This document shows, piece by piece, positions 1 to 8,584 of a DNA stretch of 64,000 nt. Source of the DNA: Bacillota bacterium (GTDB lineage: Bacteria; Bacillota; Clostridia; Christensenellales; SZUA-584); assembly GCA_023461435.1 (NCBI GenBank), contig JAEYLC010000010.1:248001-312000 (forward strand), given 5' to 3'. Below the pieces are notes generated by a model, which was not told where the DNA came from, made no database searches, and saw only the letters and a list, made by a program, of their open reading frames with translations. The translations under genes and the position numbers were made by a program. Position 1 is the stretch's first letter. Every line of letters starts with the position of its first letter.

Positions 1-205
1 GCTTCTCACAGGCCAGGCTGATGAGCTCATCAAAATCTCCGGCTGTCTCATACAGCCCGTCCAGCGATTCATATGCAATTCCGGCATTGCCCAAAGTATG
101 TCCTATTTTTGTCTGTAATATAACACGGCTTGCCCGATGCGCGGCTTCCAGTACATCCTCATGGATATGGCCGTTCGCATTCATGCAGGCTATTGTCATG
201 CGCAT
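1..205 (-). CDS. YabN-like protein, N-terminal fragment (runs off the window)
   Basis: The open frame starts at an ATG read leftward from 205 with a GGAGG about 7 nt upstream, and continues to the window edge (about 68 residues visible). The segment with 'YESLDGLYETAGDFDEL' resembles the end of the N-terminal tetrapyrrole-methylase-like domain of YabN (methylase-MazG fusion). In Bacillus yabN follows yabM, a SpoVB-like flippase, and the same order is seen here. The start almost abuts the flippase stop, so the two are probably co-transcribed. The glycine-rich loop usual at the N-terminus of this fold is not evident. The MazG part lies outside the window, so the assignment rests on short similarity plus gene order. 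Confidence 0.6.
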   Translation of the reverse strand, partial: MRMTIACMNANGHIHEDVLEAAHRASRVILQTKIGHTLGNAGIAYESLDGLYETAGDFDELISLACEK

Positions 206-206
206 G

Positions 207-1835
207 TCAGTCCTCCCATAACCCCAGTCTCTCCATCAGCCGCGTGACGCGCCCGCCGCCCGGTATGAATTCCATGTCTTCCTTTCTGACCGCTCTCGTT
301 AAAAACAGCAGCACGACATAAATGATGACCGCGGCTGCGATGCAGATCAGTGTGACTTTGGTGACGCCCAGCGCCGGGGAGAGACCCATAAACATATAAT
401 AGATCACGCCGCCCATCACGGCGGTGGACACAAGCGGCATCAGGACGCCCGAAACCGGTTTGATCGACGGCCTCGCATGCTTTATGACAAAGCCCACGTT
501 CAGCAGTGCGGCGATGCCGTAGCATGCGGCTGTTCCGATTGCCGCTCCATTAATATTAATCGAAGGAACGCGTATCAGCAAGATGCTGATAACAATTTTT
601 ACAATTGCGCCGACCGCCAGGCTTAATACGGGGATGCCCGGATGTCCGGCGCCCTGCAGCACGCCCGTCATCGATTGCAGCAGCGTTAAAAACAGCACGC
701 CGATGGATAGCGTCTGCAAAAGCTGCGTGCCGACGATGAGCTCCTGCGGTTCCAGGCCGTTGGAATACAGCAAGGATATGATGGGCCCCGCCAGAAGGAA
801 CATGCCCACCGCACACGGAAGGCCGACCAATAAGGAGAGCTTAAAGCCCATTGCCGAGCGGGAACTCACGAGCTGCGGGTTTTTCCGTGCCCTCGCTTCC
901 GAAATGGCGGGAACGAGGCTCATGCAGAGCGCCAGCGAAAGCACGGCGGGCATGTTGATCAGCGGATTGACCGAACCGGTCAGCACGCCGAAGCTCGTTT
1001 TGGGCGACAGCGGGTTAAACGCGGAATAATCGACTCCGGCCATCGTGTTTGTGACGATCAGCGTATCAAAGAAATTGACGATGGGCATCAGGCAGGCGCC
1101 GATCGTCACGGGGACTGCCGTATACAGCAGCTCGCGCATCGTCGTGCGCCCAAAGCCATTGGTTAAGCCCGGAGCCCGGGTTCGCTTTTGTTTGAGCCGT
1201 TTGTTTTTGGTATGATATAAAAGGATGATCAAGGCGAGGGCACAGACTTCGGAAATCGTGACGCCGAGCAGCGCGCCGGCCGCGCCGAACGCTTCCCCCC
1301 TGGGGAACCATAGCCAGGCAAAATACAGGCCGGCGCCGAGCTTGACGGCCTGCTCGACGATCTGTGTCAGCGCAGTGGGCGACATCATCTGCAGCCCCTG
1401 AAAATACCCTCTGTAGGCTGAGAGAATGGATACGAAGAACAGCGACGGCGCAATCATGATGAGTGAGAGCTTGGCGGACGGGATCTGAGCGGCGTTCGCG
1501 AGCGCGCCGGACAGCGCGAACATGATGACCGTGGACACTGTGCCGATGATCATCAGCAGCTTGAAGGCGGTTTGAAAAACATTGTGCGCGCCGTTATAAT
1601 CGCCGAGCGTCGCACGCTCCGAGACGAGCTTGGAGATGGCGGCGGGCAGGCCCGCCGTGGATATCACGACGAGCGCCGCGTAGATCGGATAGGCGACCTG
1701 GTAGTTCGCCATGCCGTCCGCGCCGATGATATTGGTTAATGGGATGCGAAAAACAGCGCCGATGAATTTAACGATCAACCCCGCGGCGCCGAGTATTGCC
1801 GCACCCTTTACAAAGCTTTTTGGTACGTCCGACAT
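207..1835 (-). CDS. SpoVB/MurJ-type flippase (MOP superfamily)
   Basis: A 542-residue polytopic membrane protein of the polysaccharide-biosynthesis/MurJ/SpoVB family. Family members flip lipid-linked cell-wall precursors across the cytoplasmic membrane. The N-terminal 'GAAGLIVKFIGAVFRIPL' and 'GLPAAISKLVSE' are typical of the Firmicutes SpoVB/YabM group, and about 14 hydrophobic segments run along the length. The start has no strong alternative. It is followed within 2 nt by the YabN-like gene, as in the Bacillus yabM-yabN order. A role in spore cortex or vegetative peptidoglycan cannot be separated from sequence alone. Confidence 0.85.
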   Translation of the reverse strand: MSDVPKSFVKGAAILGAAGLIVKFIGAVFRIPLTNIIGADGMANYQVAYPIYAALVVISTAGLPAAISKLVSERATLGDYNGAHNVFQTAFKLLMIIGTVSTVIMFALSGALANAAQIPSAKLSLIMIAPSLFFVSILSAYRGYFQGLQMMSPTALTQIVEQAVKLGAGLYFAWLWFPRGEAFGAAGALLGVTISEVCALALIILLYHTKNKRLKQKRTRAPGLTNGFGRTTMRELLYTAVPVTIGACLMPIVNFFDTLIVTNTMAGVDYSAFNPLSPKTSFGVLTGSVNPLINMPAVLSLALCMSLVPAISEARARKNPQLVSSRSAMGFKLSLLVGLPCAVGMFLLAGPIISLLYSNGLEPQELIVGTQLLQTLSIGVLFLTLLQSMTGVLQGAGHPGIPVLSLAVGAIVKIVISILLIRVPSININGAAIGTAACYGIAALLNVGFVIKHARPSIKPVSGVLMPLVSTAVMGGVIYYMFMGLSPALGVTKVTLICIAAAVIIYVVLLFLTRAVRKEDMEFIPGGGRVTRLMERLGLWED

Positions 1836-2014
1836 GGTATCTCCATTCGATCATTTTATTTCAGTCCGTGTGGTCTTAGAAGATTTAAGTATTATATTAT
1901 AAAAAAAAGTTGCAGCCAATATGCACCGCTTTTTAAAATACACCGTCGATATTTGCCTGATTCAATGCCGTCATGTATAATATGGCGGAAAACTACGCTG
2001 GCAGGAGCATGACG

Positions 2015-2479
2015 ATGCAGCTTAATATCGTATTGGTTGAACCCGAAATTCCCGCAAATACCGGAAATATCGCGCGGACGTGCGCGGTCACAGGCGCGCA
2101 GCTGCATCTTGTGGAGCCGCTTGGGTTCAGCATTGACGACAAGCAGCTCAAACGCGCGGGCCTTGATTACTGGCCGCATCTGAATGTGAGGGTGCATAAA
2201 AATCTTGACGAATTTTTTGCCGCGACAAACGGCGGGATATATTATTATTGTTCGACAAAAGCCAAACGCTCGTATCACGAGGCGGAATATGAGGACGGTT
2301 GCTACCTGCTTTTCGGCAAGGAGACAAAGGGGCTGCCCGAGACTTTGATATTTAGCAACCCGCAGCAGAGCATACGCATACCGATGAAACAGGGGCTGCG
2401 ATCGCTCAATCTTTCTAACTCCGTGAGCATTGTGGTCTATGAAGCGCTTCGTCAGTGGGGCTTTCCGGACATGCTTTAG
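2015..2479 (+). CDS. trmL: tRNA (cytidine(34)-2'-O)-methyltransferase TrmL
   Basis: SPOUT-class methyltransferase of 154 residues that 2'-O-methylates the wobble base of tRNA-Leu isoacceptors using SAM. 'LVEPEIPANTGNIARTC' near the N-terminus, 'LLFGKETKGLP' and the C-terminal 'LRSLNLSNSVSIVVYEALRQ' are the motifs of the trefoil-knot SAM-binding fold. The frame stays open upstream to 1973, but AGGAG at 2003-2007 lies 7 nt from the ATG at 2015, and family proteins begin with 'MQLNIVLVEPEIP'. It is divergent from the flippase gene and precedes the glycolytic operon. Confidence 0.93.
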   Translation: MQLNIVLVEPEIPANTGNIARTCAVTGAQLHLVEPLGFSIDDKQLKRAGLDYWPHLNVRVHKNLDEFFAATNGGIYYYCSTKAKRSYHEAEYEDGCYLLFGKETKGLPETLIFSNPQQSIRIPMKQGLRSLNLSNSVSIVVYEALRQWGFPDML

Positions 2480-2535
2480 CGGGTAGTAATAATGCGGCGG
2501 ATACAGGACCGGCTTGTGAAAAAGATAACTTTTTC

Positions 2536-2564
2536 TTGCTTTTTAATATCTTTTCGAATAAAAT
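2536..2564 (+). promoter_or_regulatory. Candidate promoter of the pgk operon
   Basis: TTGCTT, a 17-nt spacer and TAAAAT lie about 60 nt before the pgk start in an AT-rich stretch. Assigned from consensus match only. Confidence 0.4.
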
Positions 2565-2622
2565 TATCCGAGATAATTATACTCTTTGAGTATCAGCATA
2601 TTTGCAATTAAAGGAGCCGTAT

Positions 2623-3807
2623 ATGAACAAAAAAACAGTCAAAGACATTGATGTCCGTGGGAAAAAAGTTCTCGTCAGAGTGGACTTCAATGTGCCTCTC
2701 AATGAAAAAAAGGAAGTCACTGATGATACAAGAATCGCAGCGGCGCTGCCCACGATCGAGTACCTGATCGGCGAAAATGCGAAAGTGATTCTCTGCTCAC
2801 ACCTCGGGCGTCCCAAAGGGGAATTCAATCCTGATTTCTCGCTTGCGCCTGTTGCGCTGCGCCTTGAAAAGCTGCTTGGACGCAAAATCGTGTTCGCGGC
2901 TGATGTGATCGGGAATGAAGCCAAAGCGGCTGTCGAGAACATCCGGGAAGGCGAAATCGTCCTTCTTGAAAACGTGCGGTTCCACAAGGAAGAGACAAAA
3001 AACGACCCCGAATTTGCGAAGCAGCTGGCCTCTTTTGCCGATGTTTTTGTAAGCGATGCGTTTGGCACCTGCCACAGAGCGCATGCGTCCACAGCCGGTG
3101 TGGCGGCTTACATTCCCGCGGTCGCGGGCTTTTTGATCGGCAAAGAGCTCGATTTCCTCGGCAATGCGCTTGATAAGCCCGTCCGTCCGTTTGTGGCGAT
3201 ATTGGGCGGCGCCAAAGTCGCGGATAAAATCGGCGTGATCGACAACCTTATCAACAAGGTGGATTCGATCATCATCGGCGGCGGCATGGCTTATACGTTC
3301 TTAAAGGCCAAGGGCCTTGAAGTGGGCGATTCTCTCGTGGATGAGGAGAGCCTTGAGCTTTCGCTGAATCTGATAAAGAAAGCGGAAGAAAAAGGCGTGG
3401 ATATATTCCTGCCCGTGGACGCGATAGAGGCTGATAAATTTGACGCCAACGCGAAAACTCAGGTGGTGCCTGTCGATCACATGTCAAAAGGCTGGATGGG
3501 CCTCGATATCGGGCCGGCGACGCGCATGCTGTATGCCGATAAGATCCGCACGGCGAAAACCGTGGTGTGGAACGGGCCGATGGGCGTGTTTGAAATGGAA
3601 GCGTTTGCGGAAGGCACAAAGGCTGTGGCCAAAGCCATGGCTGAATCCGAAGCGGTCACCATCATCGGCGGCGGCGACAGCGCGGCTGCGGTCAAGATAT
3701 TCGGATACGCGGACGCGATGACGCATATCTCCACCGGCGGCGGCGCGAGCCTTGAATTCCTTGAAGGCAAAGAGCTGCCCGGCGTGGCGGTGCTTCAGGA
3801 CAAATAA
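2623..3807 (+). CDS. pgk: Phosphoglycerate kinase
   Basis: 394 residues, the normal length. It transfers phosphate from 1,3-bisphosphoglycerate to ADP in lower glycolysis. The PGK signature 'VLVRVDFNVPL' is at the N-terminus, with 'LCSHLGRPKG' and 'VLLENVRFHKEE' for substrate binding. The nucleotide-binding C-terminal half has 'WNGPMGVFEMEAF' and 'IIGGGDSAAAV'. AAGGAG at 2611-2616 selects this ATG over an in-frame TTG upstream. It is the first gene of pgk-tpiA-gpmI. A hairpin terminator before tpiA suggests that only part of the transcription continues. Confidence 0.97.
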   Translation: MNKKTVKDIDVRGKKVLVRVDFNVPLNEKKEVTDDTRIAAALPTIEYLIGENAKVILCSHLGRPKGEFNPDFSLAPVALRLEKLLGRKIVFAADVIGNEAKAAVENIREGEIVLLENVRFHKEETKNDPEFAKQLASFADVFVSDAFGTCHRAHASTAGVAAYIPAVAGFLIGKELDFLGNALDKPVRPFVAILGGAKVADKIGVIDNLINKVDSIIIGGGMAYTFLKAKGLEVGDSLVDEESLELSLNLIKKAEEKGVDIFLPVDAIEADKFDANAKTQVVPVDHMSKGWMGLDIGPATRMLYADKIRTAKTVVWNGPMGVFEMEAFAEGTKAVAKAMAESEAVTIIGGGDSAAAVKIFGYADAMTHISTGGGASLEFLEGKELPGVAVLQDK

Positions 3808-3831
3808 GAGAGTATAAACAAGTCATAATTG

Positions 3832-3863
3832 AAGGGTTACTCTCTTTGGGGTAACCCTTTTTT
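3832..3863 (+). terminator. Intrinsic terminator or attenuator between pgk and tpiA
   Basis: A perfect 9-bp stem (3832-3840 with 3851-3859), a 10-nt loop and a run of six T. It sits inside the operon, so it probably lowers tpiA-gpmI expression relative to pgk or protects the pgk 3' end. Confidence 0.8.
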
Positions 3864-3893
3864 AAAGATTAATAAATTATTGGAGGATAAGAC

Positions 3894-4643
3894 ATGAGAA
3901 AACCGATTATCGCCGGAAACTGGAAAATGAACAAAACGGCCGAAGAAACAAAAACGCTTATCGAGGGGCTGATTCCGCTGGTTAAAGACGTTGATAATGT
4001 GGATATCGTCGTCTGCCCGACGTTTGTCAATCTGGCCACGGCGGCGCAGGCGCTTGCCGGCTCCAACATCAAGCTCGGTGCACAGAATATGCACTTTGAG
4101 AAAAGCGGCGCTTATACAGGCGAGATATCAGCGGATATGCTGCTCGCATTCGGCGTGAAATATGTGATTCTCGGCCATTCCGAGAGACGCCAGTACTTCG
4201 GCGAGACCGATGAAGGCGTCAACAAGAAGACCAAGGTGGCGCTCGAAGCGGGACTCGTTCCGATCGTATGCGTGGGTGAGACGCTGGAGGAAAGAGAAGC
4301 CGGCATCACGTCTGAGATCGTCTGCAAGCAGACGAAGCTTGCGCTGCTCGGGCTCAGCGCCGAGCAGGTTGCGACTGTTGTGATCGCATATGAGCCCATC
4401 TGGGCAATCGGCACCGGCAAAACCGCGACGGCTGACGACGCGAACGAGACGATCGGCGCGATCAGAGGCGCTGTCAAAGAGGTGTTCGGCGACGCTTGCG
4501 CGCAGAGTGTGCGCATTCAGTACGGCGGCAGCATGAAGCCTTCCAACGCGTCCGAACTGATGGGGAAGCCGGAAATCGATGGCGGACTCATCGGCGGCGC
4601 GGCGCTTAAAGCCGAGGATTTTACGGGAATCGTAAAATTTTAA
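3894..4643 (+). CDS. tpiA: Triosephosphate isomerase
   Basis: 249-residue TIM barrel interconverting dihydroxyacetone phosphate and glyceraldehyde 3-phosphate. The catalytic Lys is in 'AGNWKMNKT', the electrophilic His in 'VILGHSERR', the catalytic Glu in 'VIAYEPIWAIGTGK', and the phosphate-binding loop in 'IQYGGSMKPSN'. A strong GGAGG precedes the ATG. It lies between pgk and gpmI in the common Firmicutes order. Confidence 0.97.
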   Translation: MRKPIIAGNWKMNKTAEETKTLIEGLIPLVKDVDNVDIVVCPTFVNLATAAQALAGSNIKLGAQNMHFEKSGAYTGEISADMLLAFGVKYVILGHSERRQYFGETDEGVNKKTKVALEAGLVPIVCVGETLEEREAGITSEIVCKQTKLALLGLSAEQVATVVIAYEPIWAIGTGKTATADDANETIGAIRGAVKEVFGDACAQSVRIQYGGSMKPSNASELMGKPEIDGGLIGGAALKAEDFTGIVKF

Positions 4644-4654
4644 GTGAGAAAAAT

Positions 4655-6190
4655 ATGAGCAAAAAACTGACAGCATTGATGATATTGGACGGGTTTGGCT
4701 ACAGCGAATCAAGCAATGGGAACGCCATCAGGGTCGCGGGCATTCCGTTTGTTTTGGGCCTTAAAAAGGAGTATCCCCATACGCTTGTGGGCGCATCCGG
4801 TATGGATGTGGGCTTGCCTCAGGGGCAGATGGGCAATTCGGAAGTCGGTCATCTGAACATCGGCGCGGGGCGCATCGTCTATCAGGAGCTCACGCGCATC
4901 ACCAAGGATATCGACGACGGCGGTTTCTTTGAAAAACAAGAGCTCATCGACGCGATGGAAAACGCGAAGAAAAACGGAACGAAGCTGCATACCTATGGGC
5001 TTGTTTCCGACGGCGGCGTGCACAGCCACAACGAGCATCTGTATGCGCTTTTAAAGATGGCCAAGCAGCGCGGGCTTGACAACGTGTATATCCATTGCTT
5101 CATGGACGGGCGCGATGTGCCGCCGGACAGCGGCCTTGGCTATATCGAGCAGCTCGAGGCGAAGATCAAAGAGATCGGTATCGGGCAGATCGCGACGGTG
5201 ATGGGGCGCTACTATGCGATGGACCGCGACAACCGTTTCGAGCGTGTGCAAAAAGCCTATACCGCGATGGTGAACGCAGAGGGCTTACACGCGGCGTCCG
5301 CCGTGCAGGCGATGCGGCAGAGCTATGACAAGGGCGAAATGGACGAGTTCGTGAAGCCCACGGTCGTCATGAAGGGCCCGGAACCTGTCGCCACGATCGG
5401 CGCAGGTGATTCGATCGTGTTTTTCAATTTCCGCCCCGACAGGGCGCGCGAGATCACGCGGACGTTCATCGATAAGGACTTTAACGGTTTTGAGAGAGAG
5501 TATTTCGATGTTCACTACGTGTGCATGACGCAGTACGACAAGACATTTGAAAACGTGCATGTGGTCTACAAGCCTCAGTCGCTGGAAAACACATTCGGCG
5601 AGTATCTCGCGAAGAACGGCAAACGCCAGTTCAGAATCGCGGAGACCGAGAAATACGCGCATGTCACCTTCTTCTTCAACGGCGGCGTGGAAAAGCCGAA
5701 TGAGGGGGAGGACCGGTTTTTGATACCGTCCCCCAAGGTTGCGACTTACGACCTAAAGCCGGAGATGAGTGCGTACGAAGTGGCGGACGAAGCCGTGAAG
5801 CATATCGAGTCGGGCGAGTATGACGTGATGATACTGAACTTCGCCAATCCGGATATGGTCGGGCATACGGGCGTGCTGGAAGCCGCGGTTAAGGCGGTGA
5901 CGGCTGTGGACGCGTGCGTTTCCAAGGTTGTCGGAGCGATACTCAAAATGGGCGGAGAGGTGCTGATCACAGCCGATCACGGCAACTCCGAAAAGATGTT
6001 TGACGAGAATGGCGGGCCGTTTACGGCGCATACCACGAACCCCGTCCCGCTGATTTTGGTCGGCGAGAGGTTTAAAGGCTCCAGGCTCATGTCCGGCGGT
6101 CGGCTGGCGGATCTCGCGCCGACGCTGCTTGATATGATGGGCCTTGAAAAACCGGCTGAAATGACAGGCCATTCTCTTATTGAAAAATAA
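4655..6190 (+). CDS. gpmI: 2,3-bisphosphoglycerate-independent phosphoglycerate mutase
   Basis: 511 residues of the alkaline-phosphatase-like iPGM family, interconverting 3- and 2-phosphoglycerate with two Mn2+. The metal site begins at 'MILDGFGY'. The phosphorylated Ser (about residue 62) is in 'GQMGNSEVGHLNIGAGR', and 'FMDGRDVPP' and 'ITADHGNSEKM' supply further ligands. It starts 11 nt after tpiA with only a weak purine stretch as ribosome binding site, suggesting translational coupling. No enolase gene follows. Confidence 0.97.
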   Translation: MSKKLTALMILDGFGYSESSNGNAIRVAGIPFVLGLKKEYPHTLVGASGMDVGLPQGQMGNSEVGHLNIGAGRIVYQELTRITKDIDDGGFFEKQELIDAMENAKKNGTKLHTYGLVSDGGVHSHNEHLYALLKMAKQRGLDNVYIHCFMDGRDVPPDSGLGYIEQLEAKIKEIGIGQIATVMGRYYAMDRDNRFERVQKAYTAMVNAEGLHAASAVQAMRQSYDKGEMDEFVKPTVVMKGPEPVATIGAGDSIVFFNFRPDRAREITRTFIDKDFNGFEREYFDVHYVCMTQYDKTFENVHVVYKPQSLENTFGEYLAKNGKRQFRIAETEKYAHVTFFFNGGVEKPNEGEDRFLIPSPKVATYDLKPEMSAYEVADEAVKHIESGEYDVMILNFANPDMVGHTGVLEAAVKAVTAVDACVSKVVGAILKMGGEVLITADHGNSEKMFDENGGPFTAHTTNPVPLILVGERFKGSRLMSGGRLADLAPTLLDMMGLEKPAEMTGHSLIEK

Positions 6191-6283
6191 CGCAGGAAAA
6201 CGGGGCGCTCTCGCAACGCGCGCGGGCGTTCCTTTTTGTGCTGTTTAGCGTATCCCTGAGAATGGTATAATTGCGTTAATTGC

Positions 6284-6312
6284 TTGAGTTTTTTTTGCTT
6301 GTCAAGTAAAAT
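6284..6312 (+). promoter_or_regulatory. Candidate promoter of the isocitrate dehydrogenase gene
   Basis: TTGAGT, a 17-nt spacer and TAAAAT lie about 50 nt upstream of the start at 6363. No clear gpmI terminator was found between them. Confidence 0.45.
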
Positions 6313-6362
6313 AATATGCATGTGTGTGTTTACTAAAGAGTTTTGATATAAAGGAGCTTTCA

Positions 6363-7574
6363 ATGACAAAGATTAAAATGCCGGTTCCGCTCGTTGAGAT
6401 CGACGGTGATGAGATGACCCGGATCATGTGGAAGATGATCAAGGATTATCTGATCGAGCCGTATGTGGAACTCAACACCGAATACTACGATCTTGGGCTG
6501 ACGGAGCGTGATGCGACGGAAGATCGCGTGACGATGGAGTCGGCGCTGGCTATCAAGAAATATGGCGTCGGCGTCAAGTGCGCCACGATCACACCGAACG
6601 CTCAGCGCGTGGAAGAATACAACTTAAAGAAAATGTGGAAAAGCCCGAACGGGACCATCCGCGAGGTGCTGGACGGAACCGTATTCAGGTCGCCCATCAT
6701 CGTTAAGGGCATTTCGCCTTCCGTGAAGACGTGGCACCGCCCGATCATCATCGCGAGACACGCCTTCGGGGATATTTACAACGCGCAGGAGTGCGTGGTG
6801 GATGGCCCGGGAAAAGCAGAGGTTGTGATCACGCGCGCGGACGGTTCGGAAGAACGGCTACAGATAGCCGAGTTCAATGAAGCGGGCGGCGTGGTGCGCG
6901 GCATGTACAACACGACCAGCTCAATCGACAGCTTCGCGAAAAGCTGCTTTAACTACGCGCTCGATATCAAGCAGGATCTTTGGTTTGCCACGAAGGATAC
7001 GATCTCTAAGAAGTATCATCACCGGTTCAAGGATATTTTCGCGGAGGTCTATGAGACGGTTTACAAAGACCAGTTTGAAAAAGCGGGTATCGAATATTTC
7101 TATACGCTGATCGACGACGCTGTGGCGCGCGTGATACGCAGCGAAGGCGGGTTTATCTGGGCGTGCATGAACTATGACGGTGACGTGATGTCCGACATGG
7201 TCGCGACGGCGTACGGAAGCCTCGCCATGATGACGTCGGTGCTCGTTTCGCCGCAGGGCAATTACGAGTATGAGGCGGCGCACGGCACTGTGACGCGCCA
7301 TTACTATAAGCACCTTGAAGGCAAGGAGACCTCGACCAACTGCATGGCAACGCTTTTTGCGTGGACGGGCGCGCTCAAAAAACGCGGTGAGTTAGACGGC
7401 AACGACGATCTTGTAACGTTTGCGGAGAAGCTTGAGGCCGCGTCGATCAGCACCATCGAACAGGGCGTCATGACGGGCGATCTGTACGTTTTGAGCGAAC
7501 TCGACAATAAGGAAAAGGTTAGCACCGAGGCGTTTATCAAGCAGATCAAACAGACGCTCGAAAAAACGATGTAG
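6363..7574 (+). CDS. icd: NADP-dependent isocitrate dehydrogenase, homodimeric eukaryote-like type
   Basis: 403 residues. It oxidatively decarboxylates isocitrate to 2-oxoglutarate. The N-terminal 'PLVEIDGDEMTRIMW', substrate loop 'NGTIREVLDGTVFRSPI' and metal-binding 'NYDGDVMSDMVATAYGSLAMM' match the subfamily shared with eukaryotic IDH1/2 rather than E. coli Icd. AAGGAG upstream picks the ATG at 6363. No aconitase or citrate synthase gene is next to it, so it probably supplies 2-oxoglutarate and NADPH for glutamate synthesis (inference). Confidence 0.94.
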   Translation: MTKIKMPVPLVEIDGDEMTRIMWKMIKDYLIEPYVELNTEYYDLGLTERDATEDRVTMESALAIKKYGVGVKCATITPNAQRVEEYNLKKMWKSPNGTIREVLDGTVFRSPIIVKGISPSVKTWHRPIIIARHAFGDIYNAQECVVDGPGKAEVVITRADGSEERLQIAEFNEAGGVVRGMYNTTSSIDSFAKSCFNYALDIKQDLWFATKDTISKKYHHRFKDIFAEVYETVYKDQFEKAGIEYFYTLIDDAVARVIRSEGGFIWACMNYDGDVMSDMVATAYGSLAMMTSVLVSPQGNYEYEAAHGTVTRHYYKHLEGKETSTNCMATLFAWTGALKKRGELDGNDDLVTFAEKLEAASISTIEQGVMTGDLYVLSELDNKEKVSTEAFIKQIKQTLEKTM

Positions 7575-7585
7575 GGGAGAGTTAA

Positions 7586-8086
7586 ATGAGCTTATACAGT
7601 CAGTGGAAGGGCATGGCCGAGGCGCAAAGAACGCCGCAGGAGAATGAAGCGTTCTGGCAGGAGTATTTTGATATTGAGACGCAGGGCTATAAGAAGATTC
7701 TTGCGCGCAAGGATGATTTCATCAGCGGTACGCTTACACAGATCGCCGATGATTTTGGCATGTCCGCCGTTGTTTTTGCGGGCTTTATGGACGGCATCAA
7801 CACAAGCCTTGAGAAAGAATACGAGCTCGAAAAGCTCAAGGAGAGCACGGACATTACGCTCAAGGTCGATTTTGAGAAGCTGTATTACAACATGCTCGAG
7901 TGTAAGGCGAAGTGGCTTTATACGCTGCAGGGATGGGATGATATTTTTTCGGAGCAGCGCCGCCATGAGATCAGGGACCAATGGCGTCTCGACAGGCAGG
8001 CGGTTTCCGACAAGATCGGAAGGAACTCGCCCTGCCCTTGCGGCAGCGGGAAAAAGTATAAAAAATGCTGCGGAGCGGGTGAATAA
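7586..8086 (+). CDS. SEC-C metal-binding-motif protein
   Basis: 166 residues. The last 22 carry the SEC-C zinc motif 'NSPCPCGSGKKYKKCC', also found at the SecA C-terminus and in many small bacterial proteins. The rest is a helical domain similar to uncharacterised Firmicutes proteins. It starts 11 nt after icd behind GGGGAGAG and is likely co-transcribed. The stop codon lies in the loop of its own terminator hairpin. Function unknown; a role in protein or ribosome contacts is only suggested by the motif. Confidence 0.85.
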   Translation: MSLYSQWKGMAEAQRTPQENEAFWQEYFDIETQGYKKILARKDDFISGTLTQIADDFGMSAVVFAGFMDGINTSLEKEYELEKLKESTDITLKVDFEKLYYNMLECKAKWLYTLQGWDDIFSEQRRHEIRDQWRLDRQAVSDKIGRNSPCPCGSGKKYKKCCGAGE

Positions 8087-8098
8087 CACCCGCTTTTT
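8074..8098 (+). terminator. Intrinsic terminator of the icd/SEC-C unit
   Basis: An 8-bp perfect stem, 5-nt loop and T run. The TAA stop at 8084-8086 forms part of the loop, so terminator and coding end overlap. Confidence 0.8.
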
Positions 8099-8137
8099 CA
8101 CAGGGCTTTTTCGCATATAAAATTGTGAAATATCATA

Positions 8138-8166
8138 TTGACTAATAAAGACCGAGGTGTTAGAAT
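8138..8166 (+). promoter_or_regulatory. Promoter of the tRNA cluster
   Basis: TTGACT, 17-nt spacer and TAGAAT, about 45 nt upstream of tRNA-Leu. A close match to the housekeeping consensus. Confidence 0.65.
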
Positions 8167-8211
8167 ACCAAAGTGCCTGAAAAACGGGGGTGCTTAAAAA
8201 GGTTAAGACTG

Positions 8212-8297
8212 GCGGGCGTGGCGGAATTGGCAGACGCGCTAGACTTAGGATCTAGTGCCCTTGCGGCGTGGGAGTTCAAGTCTCTTCGCCCGCACCA
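8212..8297 (+). tRNA. tRNA-Leu (anticodon UAG)
   Basis: Full cloverleaf with long variable arm and encoded CCA. The 7-bp acceptor is GCGGGCG with CGCCCGC. The anticodon loop CTTAGGA reads CUN codons. First of four tandem tRNA genes. Confidence 0.95.
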
Positions 8298-8309
8298 AGG
8301 TAACAACGA

Positions 8310-8384
8310 GCGGGAGTGACTCAGTGGTAGAGTGCGACCTTGCCAAGGTCGAAGTCGCGGGTTCGAATCCCGTCTTCCGCTCCA
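8310..8384 (+). tRNA. tRNA-Gly (anticodon GCC)
   Basis: Cloverleaf with acceptor GCGGGAG, anticodon loop TTGCCAA, T-loop TTCGAAT and encoded CCA. Confidence 0.95.
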
Positions 8385-8392
8385 CTTTTTAA

Positions 8393-8466
8393 GCGGGTGT
8401 AGCTCAACGGTAGAGCCCCAGCCTTCCAAGCTGGTTGCGTGGGTTCGATTCCCATCACCCGCTCCA
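8393..8466 (+). tRNA. tRNA-Gly (anticodon UCC)
   Basis: Cloverleaf with acceptor GCGGGTG, anticodon loop CTTCCAA, T-loop TTCGATT and encoded CCA. It is a second glycine isoacceptor directly after the first. Confidence 0.95.
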
Positions 8467-8481
8467 AAGCTGCACTCATGA

Positions 8482-8557
8482 GGGCGATTAGCTCAGTTGG
8501 TAGAGCACCTGACTCTTAATCAGGGTGTCCGGGGTTCGAGCCCCCGATCGCCCACCA
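8482..8557 (+). tRNA. tRNA-Lys (anticodon CUU), prophage integration target
   Basis: Cloverleaf with acceptor GGGCGAT, anticodon loop CTCTTAA and encoded CCA. Its 3' part from the T-arm to CCA is repeated exactly at 46982-47008. The phage therefore integrated here and restored the 3' end of the gene. Confidence 0.95.
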
Positions 8558-8558
8558 A
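8532..8558 (+). other. attL core
   Basis: 27 bp identical to 46982-47008, covering the T-arm, acceptor and CCA of tRNA-Lys. The integrase gene lies immediately inside it. Confidence 0.9.
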
Positions 8559-8560
8559 AA

Positions 8561-8584
8561 AACACCGTGTTTACGGTGTTTTTT
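8561..8584. terminator. Bidirectional terminator for the tRNA cluster and int
   Basis: An 8-bp perfect stem (8561-8568 with 8573-8580), 4-nt loop, T run on the right and A run on the left. It can end both the rightward tRNA transcript and the leftward int transcript. The int stop codon (8571-8573) lies in the loop and the edge of the stem. Confidence 0.75.

Noticed and set aside
6191..6240. Terminator after gpmI
   Set aside because: GC-rich palindromic bases before TTTTT do not form a convincing continuous stem.
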